A stretch of 64,000 nucleotides of DNA from Nocardioides marinisabuli (GTDB lineage Bacteria > Actinomycetota > Actinomycetes > Propionibacteriales > Nocardioidaceae). How positions within the stretch are numbered: the first letter of the stretch is position 1; the number at the start of each line of letters is the position of its first letter. A program made the translations under genes and the position numbers. The stretch spans positions 3,906,001 through 3,970,000 of the forward strand of contig NZ_CP059163.1 of NCBI RefSeq assembly GCF_013466785.1, written 5' to 3'. Below, one piece after another: positions 19,068 through 26,735 of this stretch. The notes below the pieces were generated by a model, which did not search any database, had not been told where the DNA came from, and saw only the letters and a program-made list of their open reading frames with translations.

Positions 19068-19874
19068 CCGCGCGAGCGTCCGCTCGTGCTCGCGGCACCC
19101 GCACGGCGCCGATGCACAGCGCTGTCACGGCGAATCCAGCTGAGAACACGACACCCCACGCAAGAGGCGCGAACAGCAACGCGATCGGTGCCGCCAGGAT
19201 CAAGCTCAGGATGTAGCCAGTCTCCAGCGCCGAGGGCGGGGGGCGGTCGGCAGCAGCGCCAGCGCAGCCACTTCGACTCCGAGGCCGATGAGGGTGCCGT
19301 GCGGGAAGTATCCGAACGCGGCTGTGGACGTCACGGCGACCAGGAGCGTGCAGGCCAACAGCGTCCACCACCAGGGCGGGAAGTGCCTGGACCTGGCGGA
19401 GATCGCCGCTGGGATGGCGGCGAGCGGGATCGCGAGCAACACGAAGATCTCGGCACCCCACAGGCTGTGCCACGGATCGGGAGCGCCCTCTGCCAGGTAG
19501 CTGGTCACGGACACCGGGGCGCCCAGGAGGAACAAGACCCCCACGAGGCCGGGCAGCCTGCCGTAGCCGAGCAGCGGCCAACCGATCAGGAGCCATGCAG
19601 GAACCAGCAGCACTCCTGCCCAGGCGTACAGCTCGAGCCCGCCGGCGCCGTCGAGCTCCCGCACCAAGCCGTAGACGGGCAGACTCTCGGCCGAGAGCGC
19701 CCACGTCGGTGCATCCTGTCCGTCCCAGGCGACCAGCTGCGGGGGAAGCAGGAACAGCGCCCAGGCTGCTCCTGTCACCGCCGAGACCGTCGCCCAGGGG
19801 CGGCGTCGTCCCGCCGGGAGGGACTGTCCCTGCTGGCGCTGCGAGGCCGATCGGCCCTCAGCCGAGGGCGTCAA
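18973..19874 (-). pseudogene. Multi-helix membrane protein with a -1 frameshift
   Basis: The first frame runs from TTG 19874 to a stop at 19206 and gives several transmembrane helices (ATVSAVTGAAWALFLLPPQL, AWAGVLLVPAWLLIGWPLL, IFVLLAIPLAAIPAAIS). The neighbouring frame continues directly with two further convincing helices (TGYILSLILAAPIALLFAPL, GVVFSAGFAVTALCIGAV). The switch lies at a run of six G at 19237-19242; one more G would give LLPTAPPPSALETGY without a break. The span is 902 nt, one short of three. The end would overlap ligB by 95 bp. Family unknown. It overlaps the upstream membrane gene by 17 bp, so the two likely form a pair. The DNA looks lower in GC than its neighbours. Confidence 0.55.
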
Positions 19875-20592
19875 GATCGTTGCGCAGGTCGATGAGAGCT
19901 GCGACGCAGAGGACCGCGAGGCCGGCCCGCAGGAACCAGGCTGGCCAGGGGCTGAGGAGGAGGGCGCGACCGGTGTCGTAGCCGCGCAGCGAGCGGAGCG
20001 CGGTGAAACCCGCCGCCAGCGCAAGGGTCACCGGGAGCAGGAGGACCCATGGGGCGAGCCCGATCGCCATGAGCCAGCTGGGCGGACGCCAGCGTTCGAG
20101 GGCGCGTTCTCCGAGGACGTGCAGCAGTGCGACGTAGACGGCTGGGAGAGCGATGAAGAGACCCGCGGCGAGCCACAACGGCTCCAGGAGCCGGAAGTCC
20201 ACTCCGTCCGTGTGGACCACGATGGCCCCGACCACGACGGCGGGACCGAGCGAGACCGTCAGGAGGCGGAACCAGGAGGGCCCGATGATCAGGCCGCGGA
20301 CGACGACGTAGAACCCGGCACCGATCACTCCGAGCTGCAACCCGGCCAGCATCAGCTGAGCGGAGCCCGACAGGGTCACCTGACCCATCATGAAGCCGTC
20401 GTCGCTGGTCACTCCGGTGGCGTCGGGGTTGAGGGCGGCGAGCAGGAACATCGCGAGTCGTCCGACCACCCCGACGACGAACGCACCGCAGGCTCCGCCC
20501 ACCACCGTGAGCACGGACAGGGTTCTGGCGGCGCCGAGCAGGTCGTCGCGCCACGGCGTTCGTGGTGTCCCGGCTAGCGCTGCACTCGTCAT
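19858..20592 (-). CDS. Polytopic membrane protein of unknown function
   Basis: About 244 residues with six or seven hydrophobic helices (VVGGACGAFVVGVVGRLAMF, LMLAGLQLGVIGAGFYVVV, PAVVVGAIVVHTDGV). ATG 20592 is preferred over 20613 because GGGAGGG lies directly upstream. No transport or catalytic motif was recognised. It overlaps the following, frameshifted membrane protein. Both sit in a lower-GC insert between ligB and the metal transporter relative, bounded on the right by a truncated hydrolase gene. Confidence 0.6.
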   Translation of the reverse strand: MTSAALAGTPRTPWRDDLLGAARTLSVLTVVGGACGAFVVGVVGRLAMFLLAALNPDATGVTSDDGFMMGQVTLSGSAQLMLAGLQLGVIGAGFYVVVRGLIIGPSWFRLLTVSLGPAVVVGAIVVHTDGVDFRLLEPLWLAAGLFIALPAVYVALLHVLGERALERWRPPSWLMAIGLAPWVLLLPVTLALAAGFTALRSLRGYDTGRALLLSPWPAWFLRAGLAVLCVAALIDLRNDLDALG

Positions 20593-20656
20593 TCGGCCCT
20601 CCCAGATCGCCATGGTGGAGGACGATCACTGGCGCAGCCATGCCCCGAACTAGTCA

Positions 20657-20722
20657 TTGCACCCCAGCGACGTCGAGCAGGCCTACGAGTCCTTCGACCT
20701 CCTCGACAGGCTCATCGGCTGA
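20657..20722 (+). pseudogene. 3' remnant of an RBBP9/YdeN-type alpha/beta-hydrolase gene
   Basis: The frame reads HPSDVEQAYESFDLLDRLIG then TGA. It closely matches the C-terminus of the hydrolase at 52484-53020 (GDIDQPYETFELLDRLID), and the DNA is about 80 % alike over this stretch. A stop at 20651 and no hydrolase sequence further left show the body of the gene is gone. It marks the right edge of the 19.1-20.65 kb insert. Confidence 0.7.
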
Positions 20723-20741
20723 CCCCGGCGCGCGGCCACGG

Positions 20742-22025
20742 TCAGCCGAGGACGCCGGCGAAGTCGAGCAGGAACAGCCCGGCGAAGCCGGCCAGGTAGA
20801 CGAGCCCGGCGTACGACAGGTAGCGCAGGCCGGGGCTGAGCGAGCCCTCCCCGCGGACCAGGCTGAAGTTGAGCCAGGCGAAGACGGGGGCGGTGAGGAA
20901 GGCGCTGATCATCGCGAAGGTGAGCATGGTGGCCAGCGAGGCGCTCATCGCGACGACGATGACCAGCCCGACGCCGGTGATGCCGCTGACCCACAGGTTG
21001 AGCGAGCCACGGCTGAACTCGGTCTCGCCGCGCAGGAGGCGCAGCGACTCCGCGCACGCCCGGGCGTAGCCGTCGATGACGGTGATGACCGTGCCGTACA
21101 TGCAGGCGAAGGCGATCGCCGCCATGAGCGGCACCGCCCACTGCCCGATGGCCGTGCCGTACATCTGCAGCAGCTGGTCGACGTACGCCCCGCCCTGGCT
21201 GGCGACCTCGACACCGGAGCCGTACTGCACGAGCGCGCCGAGGGAGAGGAAGAACAGGGCGAGCACGGCCGAGGTGGCGTAGCCGACGTTGAAGTCGAAG
21301 AGCACGTCCTTGGCGCGGCTGGGGTGCAGCTTCTGCTTGGCCTGGATCCACAGCGAGTTCAGCGCGCTGATCTCGATCGGCGCCGGCATCCAGCCCATCA
21401 GCGCCACCAGGAAGGGCAGCGTCGCCCAGGTCCACGGCGTCGGCTCCACGAAGCCGGCGACCCGCTCCGAGCCGGCCGAGGCCGCCATGAAAGTGGCCGT
21501 GATGGTGGCCAGGGTCAGCGTGACGATGATGACCTTCGTGACCGCGTCGAGGGCCCGGTAGTGGCCCGCGACCAGCAGCAGCCACGCCGAGGCCATCATC
21601 GCCGTGGCCAGCGCCGGGATGCCGGGAGCCCAGGCGTCGGGGAGCATGAAGCCGAGGATCACCGCCCCCAGCAGGCCGACCCCCGCGGTGGAGATCACCG
21701 AGCTGACCGTGGCCAGCACGAAGAACACCCACAGGTACCCGCGACCCTTGCGTGCGTACCCCTCGACGAGCGACCGGCCGCTCTCGACTGTGTACTGCGG
21801 GCCGAAGCGGAAGAAGGGGTACTTCAGCAGGTTGGCCAGGACGATGACGAAGGCCAGCTGCCAGCCGAAGCGGGCGCCGGCCTGGGTCGAGGAGATCAGG
21901 TGGGAGCCACCGATCGCCGCCGAGGCCATCAGGATGCCGGGCCCGAGCGCAGCCAGCCTGGCGGCCCAGACACCGGTCTCGCGCTGCTCTCCCGAGGTCG
22001 CAGGGCGCTCTGCCGTCTTTGCCAT
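20742..22025 (-). CDS. NRAMP-superfamily transporter lacking the classical metal-site motifs
   Basis: A 427-residue protein with about 11 helices. Helix 1 begins with GPGILMASAAIGGSHL. In Mn/Fe NRAMP proteins this helix reads GPG...DPGN; here the DPGN equivalent is IGGSH. Helix 6 (FLVALMGWMPAPIEIS) has the usual MPH replaced by MPA. The overall helix pattern still fits the NRAMP (APC-fold) superfamily, like the NRAMP-related clades with other substrates (Mg2+ or none known). It stands alone; the truncated hydrolase lies downstream on the opposite strand. Manganese transport should not be assumed. Confidence 0.8.
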   Translation of the reverse strand: MAKTAERPATSGEQRETGVWAARLAALGPGILMASAAIGGSHLISSTQAGARFGWQLAFVIVLANLLKYPFFRFGPQYTVESGRSLVEGYARKGRGYLWVFFVLATVSSVISTAGVGLLGAVILGFMLPDAWAPGIPALATAMMASAWLLLVAGHYRALDAVTKVIIVTLTLATITATFMAASAGSERVAGFVEPTPWTWATLPFLVALMGWMPAPIEISALNSLWIQAKQKLHPSRAKDVLFDFNVGYATSAVLALFFLSLGALVQYGSGVEVASQGGAYVDQLLQMYGTAIGQWAVPLMAAIAFACMYGTVITVIDGYARACAESLRLLRGETEFSRGSLNLWVSGITGVGLVIVVAMSASLATMLTFAMISAFLTAPVFAWLNFSLVRGEGSLSPGLRYLSYAGLVYLAGFAGLFLLDFAGVLG

Positions 22026-22056
22026 TGGCCGAAGTTAGCACCGGGCGGCCGGCGCG

Positions 22057-22683
22057 CTAGCCGGCGAGCCTGACCACGCCGCTGCGCACCTCCCGCCAGC
22101 GTCGCGCGAGGGTCCTCGGGCGGCTGTGGCGCAGCAACCACCAGGCGGTGCGGAGCGGGTGGCCCCGGTAGTGCCGCTCGTCCTTGATGAGCCGCGAGAA
22201 GAGCTCGAGGTGAGCCCTCGAGCGACTGATGCCCTGGCGATCGTCGAGCTCCTGCAACCGCGAGCGGACCTGCTCGTACGACAGTCCCCCCGCCTCCTCC
22301 GCCAGCCGTCGTCGTGCCGCTGCGTACTCATGCAGCCCGTCGGTGGACAGGTCGTCCTTGTTGCGGAGGTCGTCCCGCATGGACTCCTCCCAGTCCTCGT
22401 GGGCACGACGCACCCGTGCGAGAAGCTCCTCCGTCACCGGCAACGGTCGCCACGAGGCATCGCGTTGTTCTCCGCGCTGGGGCGCCCGCCCCCTCCCTGG
22501 CCGGGGACGGCGCGGGAGGCGGCGTGCCTCGTAGCGCTGCTGCGCCTCGACCAGGGTCTCGCCGTTCGGCCCGCTGAGCTCCCACGGCTCCGTCCCTTCG
22601 TCCTCCCACAAGCACACCGGGCACAGCTCGTAGGACGCGCGGCGCGGCAGCGTCTTGTGCCCGCAGCAGGGACAGGGATGCAT
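22057..22683 (-). CDS. CPCC-family cysteine-rich protein
   Basis: A 208-residue product from ATG 22683. The N-terminus HPCPCCGHKTL plus ELCPVCLWEDEG forms two CxxC pairs, a zinc-ribbon signature of the CPCC family, whose role is unknown. The rest (about 80-208) is highly charged and helix-rich (VTEELLARVRRAHEDWEES; GLSYEQVRSRLQELDD). It lies between the metal transporter relative and the HNH gene without operon partners. Confidence 0.75.
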   Translation of the reverse strand: MHPCPCCGHKTLPRRASYELCPVCLWEDEGTEPWELSGPNGETLVEAQQRYEARRLPRRPRPGRGRAPQRGEQRDASWRPLPVTEELLARVRRAHEDWEESMRDDLRNKDDLSTDGLHEYAAARRRLAEEAGGLSYEQVRSRLQELDDRQGISRSRAHLELFSRLIKDERHYRGHPLRTAWWLLRHSRPRTLARRWREVRSGVVRLAG

Positions 22684-22778
22684 GACGCCGGAGTCTGCCG
22701 CGTCCGCAATCTGCCGACCATCGTCGCAGGTCAGCGCGCTGCGGCGGCGATGTCGGTGCTCAGTGCTTGAGTAGGTGC

Positions 22779-24083
22779 ATGCTGACCGAGACGGACCTCG
22801 CGGGCGGGCCGGTCCGGGTCGATGACCTGGACCGGAGCTCGGTGCTGTGGCTCGCCGAGCAGGCCAAGGCACGCGAGGCCGCGGCGGCCCTGGCGGTGCT
22901 GCACGCGGCGATCCGATGGTGCGAGACCAACCCCGTCGAGGACCCGAAGTGGGCGGCGGGGTTCGGGGAGGTCGGTGCTGACCTGGACTGCCCGGAGAGG
23001 ATCGGTGGTGACGGACGTCCGTTGGTCGCTGCGTTCTCCGCCGAACCGCTGGCCGTGGCGATGGCGATCTCCACCACCTCCGCCCTGACACTGATGGCCG
23101 ACGCGCTCGAGCTGGCGCACCGGTTGCCGCGGGTGATGGCCAGGGTAGAGGCCCTGGAGGTGCCGGTGTGGCGTGCGCGCAGCATCGCCCAGGCCACCAG
23201 CGGCCTCTCACCCGACGCAGCCGCCTACGTCGACGCCGAGATCGCCGCCCGCGCGCACCGGGTCGGGCCCGTGGTGCTGGCCCGGCTCGTCGAGACCGCT
23301 CGGGCCCGCTACGACACCGACGCCCACGAGGAGGCCGAGGAGGCCGCGCGAGAGTCCTGGGACGTGACCCTGACCCACGGCGACGGCCGCGACCAGCGGT
23401 GGTTGGGGACCTCGTGGATGCAGATCACCGGCGACAGCGCCACCCTGGCCGACCTGCAGGACCTGGTCGGTCGTGTCGCCCACGACCTGCTCGCCACCCA
23501 CCCCGACCTGTCCCTGCCCCGGCGCAGGGTGCTGGCGCTGCAGGTCATCGTCGACCGGGCCCGCGCCCACGGTGACGCTCCCGCCCCCGGACGGCCCTAC
23601 AAGGCCTACGTGCACCTCACCGCGACCCTCGAGGGCGACATCGCACCCCTGGGACGGGTGGAGGACCTCGGGCCCGCTACCAGTGCCCTGATCCGCGACT
23701 GGCTCTCTGGCTCCCGGGTCACCGTGACGCCGGTCCTCGATCCCGACCGCGGCGACCCCGTCGACGCCCACGACCCACCGGAGTGGATGCGCGAGCAGGT
23801 CATCCACCGCGACCAGCACTGCGTCTTCCCCGACTGTCGCCGCCCAGCCCGACGCTGCGACCTCGACCACATCGACCCCTACGACCCGCTCGGTCCGCCC
23901 GGCCAGACACGGCCCGAGAACCTCGCCCCCTTGTGCAGGCGACATCACCGCGCGAAGACCACCACCGACCCCACCCGGCAGTGGCGCTACCGACGGACGG
24001 CCCACGGCCACTACACCTGGACCGGACCCGAGGAACAACGGCTGGTCGTCGTGCCAGGCGTCGGCACCTACTCACCGGCCTAG
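22779..24083 (+). CDS. DUF222 - HNH endonuclease domain protein (13E12 family)
   Basis: About 434 residues. The N-terminal ~300 residues are the DUF222 region found in the abundant actinobacterial 13E12-repeat family. The C-terminal HNH nuclease domain has HCVFPDC, CDLDHIDPY and NLAPLCRRHHRAKT, including the zinc-binding cysteines and the catalytic His. ATG 22779 is preferred to TTG 22767. These proteins occur in many copies per genome and are suspected mobile or homing elements, though no intein or intron is seen here. Function in the cell is unknown. Confidence 0.85.
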   Translation: MLTETDLAGGPVRVDDLDRSSVLWLAEQAKAREAAAALAVLHAAIRWCETNPVEDPKWAAGFGEVGADLDCPERIGGDGRPLVAAFSAEPLAVAMAISTTSALTLMADALELAHRLPRVMARVEALEVPVWRARSIAQATSGLSPDAAAYVDAEIAARAHRVGPVVLARLVETARARYDTDAHEEAEEAARESWDVTLTHGDGRDQRWLGTSWMQITGDSATLADLQDLVGRVAHDLLATHPDLSLPRRRVLALQVIVDRARAHGDAPAPGRPYKAYVHLTATLEGDIAPLGRVEDLGPATSALIRDWLSGSRVTVTPVLDPDRGDPVDAHDPPEWMREQVIHRDQHCVFPDCRRPARRCDLDHIDPYDPLGPPGQTRPENLAPLCRRHHRAKTTTDPTRQWRYRRTAHGHYTWTGPEEQRLVVVPGVGTYSPA

Positions 24084-24098
24084 CCGAAGCACGCGCCG

Positions 24099-24530
24099 CT
24101 ACTGCGACGCGGCCTTCGGCTGACAGGCCAAGGCGTCGACGCTGGTCGTGTACACGTCCTCGATGCTGTCGTAATAGGTCCACGCGCGCGTCGCCGGGTC
24201 CGCCACGCAGAACGAGAGCGCCGGGACGCCCCGTACGTCGGGGTAGGTCCCGTAGTTCTGCACGACGTTGTCGCCGGAGAAGGAGAAGTCGGAGCCCTCG
24301 ACCAGCCGCATGAGCGCCGCATGGTTGCGCGGGTAGCGCTGCGAGTCGGCGTACTCGTCCTCCAGGAGCGCCGTCAGCGCGGCGGCGTCGTCGCTCGTGG
24401 CGACCTCGGCCGAGGTCGTCTCTTCGCTCTTCGGGGCGGCCGCCTGGGTCGGGGCCGGCTCGTCCGAGCCGCACCCCGCCAGCACGGCGACGACCAGGAC
24501 GGCGGCAGGGAGCAGGAGAGGCGTGTGCAC
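24099..24530 (-). CDS. Small lipoprotein of unknown function
   Basis: A 143-residue product from GTG 24530 with a lipoprotein signal ending in LAGC (AVLVVAVLAGCGSDEP), so it is exported and acylated at Cys. A Thr/Ala/Glu-rich linker leads to a small domain (ALTALLEDEYADSQRYPRNH, later two cysteines at SFCVAD and ALACQP that may pair). No family recognised. It is divergent from the TetR gene, and a 27-bp palindrome lies in the 83-bp gap, so it may be a direct target of that repressor. Confidence 0.7.
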   Translation of the reverse strand: MHTPLLLPAAVLVVAVLAGCGSDEPAPTQAAAPKSEETTSAEVATSDDAAALTALLEDEYADSQRYPRNHAALMRLVEGSDFSFSGDNVVQNYGTYPDVRGVPALSFCVADPATRAWTYYDSIEDVYTTSVDALACQPKAASQ

Positions 24531-24571
24531 GTGCCGATCATGCCCAACCCCGGTCAAGCCACACGCGTCAC

Positions 24572-24598
24572 ACTCGTGCAACTCCCAGTTGCACGAGT
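24572..24598. promoter_or_regulatory. 27-bp perfect inverted repeat, likely TetR operator
   Basis: ACTCGTGCAACT and AGTTGCACGAGT form perfect 12-bp arms around CCC. The site ends 15 bp before the TetR start and about 40 bp before the divergent lipoprotein gene. Position and symmetry are those of an autoregulatory TetR-family operator controlling both genes. Confidence 0.75.
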
Positions 24599-24613
24599 CG
24601 TACACTCACCCCC

Positions 24614-25300
24614 ATGAGCACCCGCACCCCCGAGACCGACGGTCGCAGGTCGGCCGCAGCGGCTCGCCGCCGCGCCCGCGAGGCCGAGATCCTGGCCGCC
24701 ACGAGGGCGCTCTTCGACGAGCGCGGGGTGCGCGACGCACAGATCGAGGACATCGCCCGGGCGGTGGGCATCAACCGCGCGATCGTCTACCGGCACTTCA
24801 CCGGCAAGGAGGAGCTCTTCGCGCTCACCCTCGTCGGCTACCTCGACGAGCTGCGGCTCGACCTCGAGCAGGCCGCGGCCGGCGGCAAGGCCCCGGCCCA
24901 ACGGCTGGGCGACATCGTGGGCGCCTTCGTGGACTACTCGCTCGAGCACCCGGCGTTCGTCGACACCGCCCAGGCGCTGATGCGCCGCTCGGGGCCCGAG
25001 CTGCTCGACGAGATCTCCGAGAGCGCGCTCTTCCGCCTCGGCCGCGCCATCTCGGGCGCGCTGGGCATCCTCTCGGGCGCGCTCGAGGACGGCGTCGAGA
25101 GCGGCGACTTCACCGTCACCGACCCCACCCTCCTGGCCAACACGCTCTACGCCAGCGGCCTCGGGGCGCTGCAGCTCGCCCGGGTCGGCATCCTGGTCAA
25201 GGAGGCCGCCCCGGGCGTGCCCACGGTCGGTGAGATCTCCGCGGCGCAGGTGCGCGAGTACCTCGTCGCCTCGGCCCTCGCGCTGGCCACCCTCAGGTGA
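24614..25300 (+). CDS. TetR-family transcriptional regulator
   Basis: A 228-residue repressor. The N-terminal helix-turn-helix domain contains ILAATRALFDERGVRDAQIE and ARAVGINRAIVYRHFTGKEE, typical TetR. The C-terminal ligand domain is of the acyl-CoA-responsive look (LGDIVGAFVDYSLEHPAFVD). It converges with the fadA2-like gene, beyond which lie fabG4 and htdX, so a lipid effector is plausible but inferred. The palindrome just upstream suggests autoregulation. Confidence 0.9.
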   Translation: MSTRTPETDGRRSAAAARRRAREAEILAATRALFDERGVRDAQIEDIARAVGINRAIVYRHFTGKEELFALTLVGYLDELRLDLEQAAAGGKAPAQRLGDIVGAFVDYSLEHPAFVDTAQALMRRSGPELLDEISESALFRLGRAISGALGILSGALEDGVESGDFTVTDPTLLANTLYASGLGALQLARVGILVKEAAPGVPTVGEISAAQVREYLVASALALATLR

Positions 25301-25318
25301 GGGTGGCCGCGGCGTGGC

Positions 25319-26602
25319 TCAGGGAGCCTCGAGGATCGCGGTGACGCCCTGGCCGCCGGCCGCGCAGATGCTGATCAGGCCGCGGCCCGAGCCCCTCTGG
25401 TGCAGCAGCTTGGCCAGGTTGGCGATGATCCGCCCACCGGTGGCCGCGAACGGGTGACCGGCGGCCAGCGACGAGCCGCTGACGTTGAGCTTGTCGCGGT
25501 CGATCGAGCCCAGCGGGGCGTCGAGGCCCAGGCGCTCCTTGCAGAAGACCGGGTCCTCCCACGCCTTGAGCGTCGAGAGCACCTGCGAGGCGAACGCCTC
25601 GTGGATCTCGTAGAAGGCGAAGTCCTGCAGCGACAGGTCGTTGCGCTCCAGCATCCGCGGCACGGCGTACGCCGGCGCCATCAGCAGGCCCTCGCCACCG
25701 TGCACGTAGTCGACCGCAGCGGTCTCGGAGTCGACGAAGAACGCGCGCACCTCGAGCCCGTGCTCCTTGGCCCACTCCTCCGTGGCCAGCAGCACCACCG
25801 AGGCGCCGTCGGTCAGGGGGGTCGAGTTGCCGGCGGTCATCGTGGCGGCCTCGCCCTTGCCGAAGACCGGCTTGAGCTTGGCGAGCTTCTCGCTCGAGGA
25901 GTCGGCACGCAGGTTGTTGTCGCGCTCCAGCCCGCGGAACGGGGTGACCAGGTCGTCCTGGAAGCCGCTGTCGTACGCCGCCGCCAGGTGCTGGTGCGAC
26001 GCGGCCGCGAGCTCGTCCTGCGCCTCGCGGGTGATCTGCCACTCCAGCGCGGTCAGCGCGGCGTGGTCGCCCATCGACAGCCCGGTGCGGGGCTCGCCGT
26101 TCTTGGGCAGGTCGAGCCCGATGTCGCCCGGGCGGATCGAGCCGAGCGCGGCCAGGCGCGACTTGGTGTCGCGCGCGGCGTTGACCTTCATGAGCTTCTT
26201 GCGCAGCTTGTCGCTGATCGCGACCGGCGCGTCGGAGGTGGTGTCGGTGCCGCCGGCGATGCCGGCCTCGATCTGGCCCAGGGCGATCTTGTTGGCGACC
26301 TGGATCGCGGCCTGCAGACCGGTGCCGCAGGCCTCCTGGATGTCGGTGGCCGGGGTCTCGGGCGCGAGCGCCGAGCCCAGCACCGCCTCGCGGGCCAGGT
26401 TGAAGTCGCGGGAGTGCTTGAGCACCGCACCGGCCACGACCTCGCCCAGGCGCTCGCCCTCGAGGCCGTAGCGGGCCACGAGGCCGTCGATCGCGGCGGT
26501 GAGCAGGTCCTGGTTGGAGACGTCCGCGTAGGCGGAGTTCGACCGGGCGAAGGGGGTGCGGTTGCCGCCGATGACGGCAACGCGACGCGTAGAGGTAGCC
26601 AT
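25319..26602 (-). CDS. fadA2: Acetyl-CoA C-acyltransferase (FadA2-like thiolase)
   Basis: A 427-residue thiolase from ATG 26602. The acyl-accepting Cys lies in QEACGTGLQAA, the His in SGSSLAAGHPFAATGG, and the second Cys in SICAAGGQGVTA. Thiolases cleave 3-ketoacyl-CoA to acetyl-CoA plus a shortened acyl-CoA. It is divergent from fabG4-htdX, the same arrangement as fadA2/fabG4/htdX (Rv0243-Rv0241c) of M. tuberculosis; the gene name rests on that synteny. The 25 upstream codons of the longer frame show no conservation. Confidence 0.9.
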   Translation of the reverse strand: MATSTRRVAVIGGNRTPFARSNSAYADVSNQDLLTAAIDGLVARYGLEGERLGEVVAGAVLKHSRDFNLAREAVLGSALAPETPATDIQEACGTGLQAAIQVANKIALGQIEAGIAGGTDTTSDAPVAISDKLRKKLMKVNAARDTKSRLAALGSIRPGDIGLDLPKNGEPRTGLSMGDHAALTALEWQITREAQDELAAASHQHLAAAYDSGFQDDLVTPFRGLERDNNLRADSSSEKLAKLKPVFGKGEAATMTAGNSTPLTDGASVVLLATEEWAKEHGLEVRAFFVDSETAAVDYVHGGEGLLMAPAYAVPRMLERNDLSLQDFAFYEIHEAFASQVLSTLKAWEDPVFCKERLGLDAPLGSIDRDKLNVSGSSLAAGHPFAATGGRIIANLAKLLHQRGSGRGLISICAAGGQGVTAILEAP

Positions 26603-26673
26603 GGCCCCATCCTTGCGCGCGCAGCCCCGCGGGGAGAAGGGTGTGAGGGGCACGTCACGAAAAGTGGACTCCA

Positions 26674-26694
26674 AGTTACACGTCTAGTTACATG
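26674..26694. promoter_or_regulatory. Direct repeat in the fadA2-fabG4 divergent promoter region
   Basis: AGTTACACG at 26674 and AGTTACATG at 26686 are spaced 12 bp apart in the AT-richer middle of the 133-bp gap between two divergent lipid genes. They could be regulator half-sites or promoter elements. The motif does not fit the KstR consensus. Confidence 0.3.
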
Positions 26695-26735
26695 ATCATC
26701 AGCCGCACCCGTACTCACTGGAGGAACAGACCCGC

